This document shows positions 7,764-16,117 of a stretch of 33,402 nucleotides of DNA, piece after piece. The stretch covers positions 4,887 through 38,288 of the forward strand of contig DHGV01000075.1 in the NCBI GenBank assembly GCA_002402945.1, in the 5' to 3' direction. A model generated the notes under the pieces. It was not told the origin of the DNA. It saw only the letters and a program-made list of their open reading frames with translations, and did not search any database. How positions within the stretch are numbered: position 1 is the stretch's first letter; the number at the start of each line of letters is the position of its first letter. Origin of the DNA: Pelotomaculum sp. UBA4789 (GTDB lineage: Bacteria; Bacillota; Desulfotomaculia; Desulfotomaculales; Pelotomaculaceae). Both the position numbers and the translations under genes were made by a program.

Positions 7764-8931
7764 TTACACTCCAGGTATTTTGACCCTTGTTTTTTCTGCC
7801 AGGTCCAGGCTGCCGTCCCTGACAACCAGCTCGTCTGCGGTCAGGCCGCCGGTAATCTCAACATTATCCTGGTTGCTGATCCCGGTTTTGACCAGTTGGT
7901 GCTGGATCCGTTTGTTGACTACTACCATGACTTCCTTTTGACCGTCCTCCCTGGTGCGCACAGACTCCCTGGGTAGTACCAGGACATTCTGCCGGGACAT
8001 TGTCTCGATGGCTACACGCACCTCGTAACCGGGTTTCAGGTTGACTGGATCGGGCAGGGTGATAATTACCGGCGCCCGGCGCTGAATTACTCCCAGGGCG
8101 GAGGTTTTTTCTTCAGCCTGCGGGTAGATTTTCTGTACCTCGCCCATCAGTACCTGCTGGCCCAATACCGGGGCTGTGATTGAAACCTGCTGGCCGATTT
8201 TGACATCTGCCAGGTCATCGCTTAAAATATCGGCTTTTACCTCCGGCTGGTCTGATACCGCCACATTAACCAGCATTGTGCCCGGGCCGACAACCTGCTC
8301 CTGTTTTACCGGCAGGTTCATTACGATCCCGGTAACCGGGCTTTTGACTACCAGCTGCCCCTCTTTGGCACTGAGCTGCTGCAGGGACTGGTTCAGGCCG
8401 GCTTCCTGGGTTAAGGCGCTTTCCAGGATGGAGTTTTGTTCATTAATAATTTTTTGGTTGGTTTCTACCAGCAACTTGGCCTTGTCGTAATCCACCTGGC
8501 TGATTGCTCCAGCCTTATATAACATCTCTGAGCGAGCCAGGTTGTCCTGGGAGTCCTTTAAATCAAGCTGGAGGCGCTCCAGGGCGGCCCGGGCGCCGCT
8601 GGCGGCAACTGCAGCCTTGAGATATCTGGGAATGCACATCGCTGATTTGCACAGCCAGGTCAAGGTTCTCCAGTACCGCCAGGGTCTGGCCCTTTTCCAC
8701 GGTCTGGCCAGTTTCCACTGGTACTTCAACGACCCTGGCGCTTTGCGTGGCTTGTATGTCGTAGTTAGTGGCAGACTGCACATACCCGGTATCGGTTACT
8801 GCCCGGATAATGCTGCCCTGCTTGGCCTGGATTGTCTCAACTACCGTCCCGCTGCTGGTATATGACCAGACGGCGAGTGCCAGCGCTGCCATTACAGCCA
8901 ATACCAGATAGATTACATTTTTCCGTTTCAA
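7764..8931 (-). pseudogene. HlyD/MacA-type efflux adaptor, frameshifted
   Basis: Periplasmic-adaptor-type subunit of an ABC exporter, split by one frameshift. The N-terminal part (8931 down to about 8625) starts at TTG with GGGAGG 7 bases upstream, has a membrane anchor (YLVLAVMAALALAVW) and the first lipoyl half (VVEVPVETGQTVEKGQTLAV). The rest (about 8625 to 7764, frame +1) carries the coiled-coil hairpin (LERLQLDLKDSQDNLARSEM and on), the second lipoyl half (VVKSPVTGIVMNLPVKQ) and beta-barrel domains. Total length is 1168 bases, one more than a multiple of three, so a single insertion (or 2-base loss) near 8620-8635 explains the split. Both halves look otherwise intact. It follows the permease gene by 12 bases. 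Recent mutation or a sequencing error are both possible. Confidence 0.85.
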
Positions 8932-8943
8932 TTCTATTCCTCC

Positions 8944-11331
8944 CTAATCCCTGGTCTTTAGTACCTCCACCAGATCCAGCGTTTTTATTCCTCTGACTGC
9001 CAGCTGATAGGCGGCCATGATGAATAAAATCCCTCCCAAGGCCGACAGGACATAAGTCATCGGGTAGATCACCACCCTGAATGTATAGGTGCTGTAGACA
9101 TCAGAAGTACTCATCATGGCCTGGATATAATATTCAGCCAGAAAGCGGCCGAAAGGCAGGCCCAGAGCAACGCCTAAAAGTGTCTGCAGCAGGTTTTCTT
9201 TCAGCAGGAGTCCCGAAACCTCCTGGATGGTAAAACCCATAACGCGCAGGGCTGCCAGTTCTCTCTTTCGTTCAGCGAAACTGATGACCGAAGCGTTGTA
9301 AACAATGGCAAAGCCCAGTAACATGGCAAAGGCGACCATAATGGCTATGAAGACGTACATGTAATCCAATTGTGAGGTAAAGCCCTCCATTTCTGCCAGG
9401 CGGCTAAGAATGGAAGAAACACCGGTCATATCGTTCAATTTTGCTTCCACCAGCGAGGTTTGCCCCAAGTCAACTTTGAGCATGGCTCCGGAGATGAGCT
9501 GGTTTTCCTGCATGATCCGGTTGGCCTCTTCCAGGGTGAGATAAGACATGCCGCCTATGAACTGCTGGTTGATGCCCATTACCTTCACTGTGCTGCGGTG
9601 TGTGGGCCCCAGGGGGAGCAGGGTTTCTACCTCGACGATATCTCCTACAAGCACCTGTAGTTTTCTGGCAGTCGAACTGCTGATCAGCAGGCCCGTATCT
9701 GGCAGCCGCAGGGGGGTGCCTGTTTTGCTTGTTAATTTCTGCATGGTTGTGTCAGCGGGCAGGCCAACCAGTAATTCCTCCTGGGAACGGCCCGCGAAGT
9801 GTATTTTTACAGGCACTTCAAAAACTGGTTCAGCCTCTGTCACCCCGTTTAGGCGGGTGATGCCCAGCAGGTCGGTTTCCCTTACCGGTTCAGTAAAACG
9901 GACGAAATAGTCATATTTTTGCGTGAAGAATTCTGCTATCATGACGTCTACAGTGTCCTGATAGAAAAACGCTACGATCAACATACTGGTGGCGAAAATT
10001 ACACCCAGCAGGGTAATCGCGGAGCGAATCCTGTTGCGTATAATGGTACGCAGGCCCATCTTCCAGGTGGTATCCAGCCTGCGCCAAAACCAGGCCCAGC
10101 TTTCCAGGAAGATTTTGCCTGCCCCCCTGGGCGCCTCGGGCTGCATAGATTCTGCCGGCTGGACGGCCAGCACTCCGCGGGATGCTGTTAAGCCGGCGAC
10201 GGCTCCCACGCTGAGACTCAGGGCAAAACCATAAAGCAGCGCCTGGCCGCTGATCCCGCTGACAACCTGGGGCAGGTTAAAGAAATAGGCATAGAGATTG
10301 GAGAGTGATGATGCCAGCAAAACCCCGGCCAGTGAACCCAACAGGGCCCCCAACAAACCCACCAGTACGGCATAGCTGGTGTAGTGCCACATTATTTGAA
10401 AGTTATTATAACCCATGGCTTTCATGGTCCCGATCTGTGAGCGCTGGGATTTGACCAGGCGTCCCAGCATCACAAACTCGATCAGGGCGGCGATGATCAG
10501 GAAGATGGAGGGCAAAAACCTGGACATGATCCGCAGCTGATCCATTTCTCCCGACATAACTGTATCGCTCAACTGTTGTTTGCGCGGGTAACTGGCCAGC
10601 CTGCCGTATGGCTCCAGGATGCCGTCGATCTGTTTTGCCACATTCTTTTCGTCGGCCCCCGGAGACAGCTTGATGACCACCTGGTTTATCTGCCCGGACA
10701 GGTTCAGGATCTGCTGGACCTGGTTATGCGGCATCATGAAGATTCCGAAATTTCCCGGCTCGGGGAGCAGGCTGGCCGGGTCCTTCATCGGGTAGATGAA
10801 TTCCGGAGCGGTAGCCGTACCCACTACTGTCAGGGAAACCTGTCTGCCCTCGGCAACAATTGTCACCGTATCGCCTGGGGCTAACCTGTTGGCGGCAGCA
10901 TACTGAGGGTCCAGCAGAACTTCCGCTCCGCCGCCCTCCGGATATTTTTCAAAAAGACGGCCGGTCAGCAGGTGCAGTCGGTTAACTTCCGTATTCATGG
11001 GCAGGGGGTAGCTGGTCAGGCGGGCAGTAGCCCTCTCGTTGTTTTCCCCAATTACAGGCACATCTTTCTGGATGCGCCCGGTGGCCCGGGATACCCCGGG
11101 AACCGCCTCAACCTGTTTAATCACACCCTCGGGCGCCTTGATCACATGGAAATAGTAATCGGCAAAATTGTTTTCCCGGTAAAATTGGTCTTTGGATTGA
11201 ATCATATTATAGGACACAGTGCCCATGGATATATAAACCGTGATGCCCACCATCACAACCGCTGTTACTGCCAGGAACTGTCCGCGGGTGGTTTTAATAG
11301 TCCGCCACAACTTTTTGGCCAGGATGAACAT
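8944..11331 (-). CDS. ABC exporter permease with two FtsX domains (MacB/LolC-like)
   Basis: 795-residue membrane protein. N-terminal transmembrane helix (about 20-40), a large extracytoplasmic MacB-core-like region (about 45-265), three helices of a first FtsX domain (about 275-400), a second single helix (RSAITLLGVIFATSMLIVAFF, about 440-460), a second extracytoplasmic region and a C-terminal FtsX domain (about 665-790). This double arrangement is typical of 800-residue FtsX/MacB permeases that export lipids, peptides or drugs by mechanotransmission rather than by a channel. ATG at 11331 overlaps the ATPase stop as TAATG; a GTG at 11337 is also possible. Intact, although the genes on both sides carry frameshifts. 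Confidence 0.92.
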   Translation of the reverse strand: MFILAKKLWRTIKTTRGQFLAVTAVVMVGITVYISMGTVSYNMIQSKDQFYRENNFADYYFHVIKAPEGVIKQVEAVPGVSRATGRIQKDVPVIGENNERATARLTSYPLPMNTEVNRLHLLTGRLFEKYPEGGGAEVLLDPQYAAANRLAPGDTVTIVAEGRQVSLTVVGTATAPEFIYPMKDPASLLPEPGNFGIFMMPHNQVQQILNLSGQINQVVIKLSPGADEKNVAKQIDGILEPYGRLASYPRKQQLSDTVMSGEMDQLRIMSRFLPSIFLIIAALIEFVMLGRLVKSQRSQIGTMKAMGYNNFQIMWHYTSYAVLVGLLGALLGSLAGVLLASSLSNLYAYFFNLPQVVSGISGQALLYGFALSLSVGAVAGLTASRGVLAVQPAESMQPEAPRGAGKIFLESWAWFWRRLDTTWKMGLRTIIRNRIRSAITLLGVIFATSMLIVAFFYQDTVDVMIAEFFTQKYDYFVRFTEPVRETDLLGITRLNGVTEAEPVFEVPVKIHFAGRSQEELLVGLPADTTMQKLTSKTGTPLRLPDTGLLISSSTARKLQVLVGDIVEVETLLPLGPTHRSTVKVMGINQQFIGGMSYLTLEEANRIMQENQLISGAMLKVDLGQTSLVEAKLNDMTGVSSILSRLAEMEGFTSQLDYMYVFIAIMVAFAMLLGFAIVYNASVISFAERKRELAALRVMGFTIQEVSGLLLKENLLQTLLGVALGLPFGRFLAEYYIQAMMSTSDVYSTYTFRVVIYPMTYVLSALGGILFIMAAYQLAVRGIKTLDLVEVLKTRD

Positions 11332-12040
11332 TACCACTCAACCCTTTCCGGCGGCAGCGGGGTCTCGTTCTCAATAATCTCTATGATCCGGCCGCTGCTC
11401 ATGCGCAGCACCCGCTGTGCCATGGCGCCAATAGCGGCGTTGTGGGTGACGATGACTACAGTGCTCCCGTGCTCTTTGCTGACATGGAGCAGCATGGCGA
11501 GGATTAGCCTGCCGGTCTGGGAGTCCAGGGATCCCGTAGGTTCGTCGCACAGCAGCAGGCGGGGATTTTTGCCCACTGCCCGGGCGATGGAGACGCGCTG
11601 CTGCTCGCCCCCGCTCAACTGGGCGGGGAAGTGGTCCATACGAGATTCCATGCCCACCTCCTGCAGAACTTCAGTTGTAGGCAGGGGGTTGTCTACCAGA
11701 TTGGCCGCCAGTTCCACGTTTTCCCTGGCGGTCAGATCGGGAATCAGGTTGTAAAATTGAAAAACAAAGCCCACCGCGCTGCGGCGGTAATGGGTTAGCC
11801 GCGACTCACTGGCTTTGCTCAGGTTTTCTTCGCCAAAAAAAACATCACCGCTGCTCGGCAGGTCCATGCCGCCCATGATATTAAGCAGGGTGCTTTTGCC
11901 GGAGCCGCTCGGCCCTAAAATAACCAGCAGCTCACCTTCAAAGATATCAAGGGAAGTTTCTTTCAGCGCTTCAACGGTTACTTCACCCATAATGTAGGTT
12001 TAGTAACCTTATCTAATTTCATCAGCACATTTTTACTCAT
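11331..12040 (-). CDS. ABC exporter ATPase (MacB/LolD type), frameshifted near its N-terminus
   Basis: The open part (11990-11331, 219 codons) has Walker A GPSGSGKST (26-34), Q-loop FVFQFYN, signature LSGGEQQR (125-132), Walker B LLLCDEPTG (146-153) and H-loop THN. It lacks the first beta-strand and the A-loop expected before GEVTVEALK. That strand is found just upstream in another frame: ATG at 12040 gives MSKNVLMKLDKVTK, then the frame is lost at the AAA of ACTAAACC (about 12003-12006). One extra A there would read KVTKTYIMGEV, a normal family N-terminus. So a one-base deletion in a short A run is likely. The ATG at 11990 could still be used by re-initiation, since the shifted frame stops 11 bases beyond it. 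First gene of the export operon. Confidence 0.88.
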
Positions 12041-12088
12041 TATTTTCAGCCTTTGAATTATCCTTAAGATATATTATATATTTGCGCC

Positions 12089-12116
12089 ATTATATAATTT
12101 TAGAGAGCAATTACAA
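12089..12116 (-). promoter_or_regulatory. SigA-type promoter candidate for the ABC export operon
   Basis: Minus strand: TTGTAA (12116-12111), 16-base spacer, TATAAT (12094-12089), 49 bases before the ATG at 12040. The gap 12041-12151 is otherwise AT-rich with no coding signal. Confidence 0.55.
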
Positions 12117-12151
12117 TTAGCTATAATTAATATATGATGGCAGTTCTGTCA

Positions 12152-14149
12152 TTAGATTCGCTGTACTGACAGGCTGCCGTCGAGCGCCAGGTGCGTCAGC
12201 ACAAACATGGCGTGGGACCAGTTCAAGGGCATTACCCAGGCAGGGCCTCCCGTGTGTTTATCCGCCTGCTCCGGCAGGAGCAGGTGCTGGTTCGCCTGTG
12301 CCAGGGACCATTGGTAAAGTTCTTCCGCCCGGCTGCGATTTCCGGCTAGGCAGTGATATAAAGACAGCCAGAGGGTTGTAATCAGCCAGGGGTTGCCGCC
12401 CCGGTAAGTGTCCCCCTCGTAGCGGTGGATACCTCCGGTATTAAGATTCCATAGCTTTTCTTCAATGGCTCGCGCCGTCGCCGCCATTTTTTTGTCATTT
12501 GGATCCAGGATGGCGAAAGGATAGGCCAGGCCCAGCAGAGCGGCATCAATCCGCGCGTCCTTGTCTGTCCACTGAAAATGGTAAAGCCCGGCGGGGTCTT
12601 TAGTAGTGTAAACTTTACCACTGTCTCCCGGGTCATCGCAGTGGGAGTTCTCCTGTATCCTGCGGTTCACCCCGCGCATAAAAGAGCTGCGGCGATCAGA
12701 CCACAGGTGCTTCAAAATGCCTTCCTTAACCATTGCTGAAGCTGCAAGCCAATGTCTGAAATTTTCTTTTTCCCCTCTTAAAAAGGCGATGTCCGAAGCG
12801 GCTTTTAAGCCGGCGCAGACTGCTGCGGCAGAGTATGACCCCTGGCTGTACGTATCTTCCCAGGGGTCAATGCTGGCGGCCGGAAGGCCGTTACTTTGGA
12901 TGCTGTCTGACAGGTAATCCGCCCCGGCTGCCAGTGAAGGCCAGATGTCCTGTAAAAATGTGTCATCGCCGGTAACAATATAGTGGTGTTTGTAACCCCA
13001 CAGCACCGAGCCGACCTGGTCTATTTGCCTGCCCCAGAACGGCGCCACCGAGCCATCGGTAAAATAGCGCTGGTGCCAGCTGCCGTCCCGGCCCTGAACA
13101 CTTTTGGCAAAATAGTAGAAACGGCCGGCTGGGTCGTGATATCCTGCCTCGTCCAGGGCTGCCGCGATATACACGGCATCACGCGGCCAGCAGTAACCAT
13201 AGCCGCCGCAGTAAATGTGGTGCGGGTCAAATTCAGGCGCCGCGATGGGGGCGCCGGTTTCCTTATTCAGCATCAGCTTCATTGCCAGGAGTGATCTGTT
13301 AAATGCGCCAGCCGTGTGTTCTATTTTCTGATGCAGCACCGGCTTTAGCCAGCCATGCCAGTACTGCCCTGTTTCTCTTGCCCAACAGCCGCCTTCCTGT
13401 GAGCGGGCCTCAGTCAGCAGGGATCTCACCTGTCCCTCATTTTTACCTGCCGTCAGGTAAAGGGTGATGGTTTTATGTTCCCGCGGTTTCAGCTCACCCA
13501 GGTCCCAGGACAGGCTGCCGGTGTTTTGCAGGATATGATCGCGGTTGCCACGGAGTATGCCTTTTGCAGCATCACGGTATGGATCTGTGTCAGTGCCACG
13601 TCTGCCACACTGGTATCCGGCCAGCGGGTAACCGGATCCACCCAGCGCGAAGTATATATCTCTCCGGAAAAAGACAAGTGATTCGTTGGTATAATCTATA
13701 TAGGCGCTATCCTGAGCAGCAGACTCTTCTATGTTAAAATTGCAGTAAACGAAAAAAGCAATTCTTTCACTTTTTTCGCCCTCATTGTTTAACTCGAAAT
13801 TTCTGACCAGAATATCGCGATTGGGGATGACAAAATCGCTCTGAGTCACTCTCAGGTGATGGGTAGTGCTGTATAGAGTAGTTTCTAAAATATTTGTGTT
13901 GTCCAGGTAACGCTGGGAAGATTTCCAGAAGTTTAAATGGAACCATTTGGTGCGGGACTGCCGGCTAGGAACAGTGATCCTGATGCCGGGCCAAAAGCTG
14001 CCCAGATGCTGTCCGTAATCAACATTCGGCCAAAAAAGCCTGTACAGCTCGCCATTTTCCCTGTGACAGGCCAGCATCCTGGAATTTCCGGTTATCGCCG
14101 CGGGCATTTCAGCCAAGGTCTTTTCATTTCTGATATTCACCACCGCCAT
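12152..14149 (-). CDS. GH15 family glucoamylase-like glycoside hydrolase
   Basis: 665 residues. An N-terminal beta-sandwich (about 1-265, beginning ITGNSRMLACHRENGELYRL) is followed by an (alpha/alpha)6 barrel. GH15 marks: GGYGYCWPRDAVYIA (315-329), QIDQVGSVLWG, DPWEDTYSQGSYSAAA with presumed general acid E431, and LLLPEQAD then LNWSHA with presumed general base E627. Length and domain order fit bacterial glucoamylases, which release glucose from maltodextrin ends; some members act on trehalose or other alpha-glucosides. No signal peptide is seen, so it is probably cytoplasmic and acts on internal glycogen or imported dextrin (inference). Last gene of a four-gene operon. No clear ribosome site before the ATG. 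Confidence 0.9.
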   Translation of the reverse strand: MAVVNIRNEKTLAEMPAAITGNSRMLACHRENGELYRLFWPNVDYGQHLGSFWPGIRITVPSRQSRTKWFHLNFWKSSQRYLDNTNILETTLYSTTHHLRVTQSDFVIPNRDILVRNFELNNEGEKSERIAFFVYCNFNIEESAAQDSAYIDYTNESLVFFRRDIYFALGGSGYPLAGYQCGRRGTDTDPYRDAAKGILRGNRDHILQNTGSLSWDLGELKPREHKTITLYLTAGKNEGQVRSLLTEARSQEGGCWARETGQYWHGWLKPVLHQKIEHTAGAFNRSLLAMKLMLNKETGAPIAAPEFDPHHIYCGGYGYCWPRDAVYIAAALDEAGYHDPAGRFYYFAKSVQGRDGSWHQRYFTDGSVAPFWGRQIDQVGSVLWGYKHHYIVTGDDTFLQDIWPSLAAGADYLSDSIQSNGLPAASIDPWEDTYSQGSYSAAAVCAGLKAASDIAFLRGEKENFRHWLAASAMVKEGILKHLWSDRRSSFMRGVNRRIQENSHCDDPGDSGKVYTTKDPAGLYHFQWTDKDARIDAALLGLAYPFAILDPNDKKMAATARAIEEKLWNLNTGGIHRYEGDTYRGGNPWLITTLWLSLYHCLAGNRSRAEELYQWSLAQANQHLLLPEQADKHTGGPAWVMPLNWSHAMFVLTHLALDGSLSVQRI

Positions 14150-14184
14150 TTAACAGGTTATCAACTATAATTTATGTAAAATGA

Positions 14185-14973
14185 TTACAGCAATATTTCT
14201 AGTAGTTCTTCGTGGATCCAGCCGTTGGTGGCCGTGATGGAAAGAAAGCTTGCGAGGGTGAGCTTTTTACCCTTGATGTCTGTGATCTTTCCGCCGGCTT
14301 CTGCCACCAGCAGCGAACCGGCAGCTACGTCCCAGGGCATCAGTGTATGCTCCCAGAAACCGGTAAGCCTGCCGCAGGAGATATAAGCCAGTTCCAGGGC
14401 GGCAGAACCCAGCGCCCTCAGATTGGAGCAGCTCCCGGCTATCTTCGGATAGTCAATATAACGCAGCCGTTCATTGAACTTCTTATTCTCGGGATAGCCT
14501 GTAACCAGGAGCGCCTCCCTGAGTGTTTTTCTTGAGGGATCGACCCTGACCGGCCTGCTGTTTAGGAAAGTGCCGCCGCCTGCAGTCGCGGTGAAGCACT
14601 CATTGCGAAACGGGTCATATACCACCCCGGCCACCATATTACCATTGCAGGTCAGACCTATCGAAACACTGCAGAAGGGGATACCGTAAACAAAGTTTGT
14701 AGTGCCATCCAACGGATCCACATACCAGGTATAGCCTTCAGGTATGGTATTTACCGCACCGGCAGTTTCCTCGCCGATTACCGTATGGTCGGGAAATTTC
14801 TCAAGTAAACCTCCGGTAATCAGGGCCTCTGACCTGCGGTCCACCTCGGTCACCAGGTCCGAGGGGCAAGACTTATACCCTCTTTCGAAGTATCCCCCGA
14901 AATTGTCACTGATTATTTCACCGGCCTGCCTGGCCAAGGCGGCGGCGGCTTCAAGATATACAATATGTTCCAT
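14185..14973 (-). CDS. Inositol-monophosphatase-family phosphatase
   Basis: 262-residue Mg-dependent, Li-sensitive-type phosphatase of the FIG superfamily. Metal-binding motifs: DLVTEVD (39-45), IGEE (66-69), WYVDPLDGTTNF (83-94) with D86 and D89, and MPWDVAAGSLLVAEAGG (212-228) with D215. It could dephosphorylate inositol-1-phosphate, fructose-1,6-bisphosphate or another sugar phosphate. AAGGAG lies 6 bases before the ATG. It sits between GH15 and a six-hairpin protein in a sugar operon, which favours a sugar phosphate substrate (inference). Confidence 0.92.
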   Translation of the reverse strand: MEHIVYLEAAAALARQAGEIISDNFGGYFERGYKSCPSDLVTEVDRRSEALITGGLLEKFPDHTVIGEETAGAVNTIPEGYTWYVDPLDGTTNFVYGIPFCSVSIGLTCNGNMVAGVVYDPFRNECFTATAGGGTFLNSRPVRVDPSRKTLREALLVTGYPENKKFNERLRYIDYPKIAGSCSNLRALGSAALELAYISCGRLTGFWEHTLMPWDVAAGSLLVAEAGGKITDIKGKKLTLASFLSITATNGWIHEELLEILL

Positions 14974-15035
14974 TTGCTCTCCTTGCAGCTGTTAAAATAT
15001 TTGAAAATATATCACACCTGGTATAAACTATGTTA

Positions 15036-16061
15036 TTATGCGCTGAGCCATTTGTCCTGGTCCTGCAGCAGCCTGGCGCAGGTGATGATAAAGAAGGCGA
15101 CCTCAGCACAGTACCATTTGCCGGAACCTTGATCAATATATGCTTCCCGGACGCAGCAGATTTTTTCGTAAGCCCTGTTGTAATCACCATGCAGGCATAC
15201 AGACCAAGGAGCATCCAGGGATAATGGGGGGGGTACGATGTTCGGCCATTTTGGCTGGCTGTCATTAAAAAGATTATAAAGTCCTGCGCCTTTAACCCCG
15301 TTGGCTTCAATTAAACCGCAAAGCACAGGAAATGCCTGGCAGGCTGCGTCAGGATAAAAATTTTTTAAATTGGCGCCCCGGCTCAGCCAGCCGATTTTGC
15401 TGGCATAATAGCATGATTTGCGTTTGTTCCAGAGTTGCCTCTCGATGCCGCCGGCTATTTTTCCCGCCACAGAACCGAAATAAGTAGCTTCCCGGTCGCC
15501 CAGGCTTTGCAGCAGCTCTGCAAAGTCCGCCAGCCCCCTGTACGCTTCGCAGTTATCCATTAAGTACTTCACCTTGTATCCGGCCAGGGCAAAGGTCAGG
15601 CCGTCGCGGTCCATCAAATTTATGATCGACCCAGCCACTTTTTTTAAGGATGGCAGGATTTTTTTGATCCAGCCGGCCTGTCCGGCCTTTTTATGATAAA
15701 GGCAGGCCAGGGCAAGGAATGTCCCCACGTAGGCATCCTCGGAATCCGGGCGGGCTGTTTTGAAATTAAGATTACTGCCGTAACTGTAATCGAGGATTGT
15801 TCCATCTCTTTCCAGGCTGCGCAGGTACCAGTCAAGATAGCGTTCCACCAGGGGGTAGCAGGAAGGATCTCCAAGCATTGCTGTTGCGGCATAATTTGAA
15901 AAATAAGGCATCACACTGTCCTGGTCCGGGTACCTGGCAATAGCGCCGTCCGCAGCGTGTCCCGGGCGGAGGATCTGACAGCTTTTAAGCCAGCATATCT
16001 GGGCCGCTGCACAGCTGCTGAGGTAGTCAATTATGTCAGGCGCCTGGCTTTGTTCTATCAT
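15036..16061 (-). CDS. Six-hairpin glycosidase-like protein of unknown specificity
   Basis: 341 residues, rich in amphipathic helices with aromatic and acidic loops (RYPDQDSVMPYFSNYAA, YLDWYLRSLERDGTILDY, ARPDSEDAYVGTFLALA, GKWYCAEVAFFIIT). The pattern looks like an (alpha/alpha)6 barrel of the six-hairpin glycosidase superfamily; I do not recognise a named family and cannot assign catalytic residues, although D47/D49 and D106/D109 are candidates. GAGGGAC precedes the ATG at a good distance. It lies 56 bases after the phosphohexomutase gene and 62 bases before the IMPase gene, so is very probably part of the same sugar operon. Confidence 0.65.
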   Translation of the reverse strand: MIEQSQAPDIIDYLSSCAAAQICWLKSCQILRPGHAADGAIARYPDQDSVMPYFSNYAATAMLGDPSCYPLVERYLDWYLRSLERDGTILDYSYGSNLNFKTARPDSEDAYVGTFLALACLYHKKAGQAGWIKKILPSLKKVAGSIINLMDRDGLTFALAGYKVKYLMDNCEAYRGLADFAELLQSLGDREATYFGSVAGKIAGGIERQLWNKRKSCYYASKIGWLSRGANLKNFYPDAACQAFPVLCGLIEANGVKGAGLYNLFNDSQPKWPNIVPPPLSLDAPWSVCLHGDYNRAYEKICCVREAYIDQGSGKWYCAEVAFFIITCARLLQDQDKWLSA

Positions 16062-16117
16062 GAATGTCCCTCAATAGTATTTCCCCTGCGGGATGCTTCC
16101 AACAGGTGAGGGGGAGG

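Noticed and set aside
10972..11754. A 260-codon open frame on the + strand across the ABC permease and ATPase genes
   Set aside because: It is antisense to two genes with clear ABC motifs and has no domain sense; it is a shadow of GC-biased coding.
12000..12010. Programmed -1 frameshifting in the ABC ATPase at ACTAAAC
   Set aside because: The site does not follow the X XXY YYZ slippery pattern and no downstream pseudoknot is apparent; a one-base deletion explains it.
14951..15310. A 119-codon minus-strand frame spanning the gap between the six-hairpin and IMPase genes
   Set aside because: It overlaps the 3' part of the six-hairpin gene in another frame, has no ribosome site and low-sense composition.
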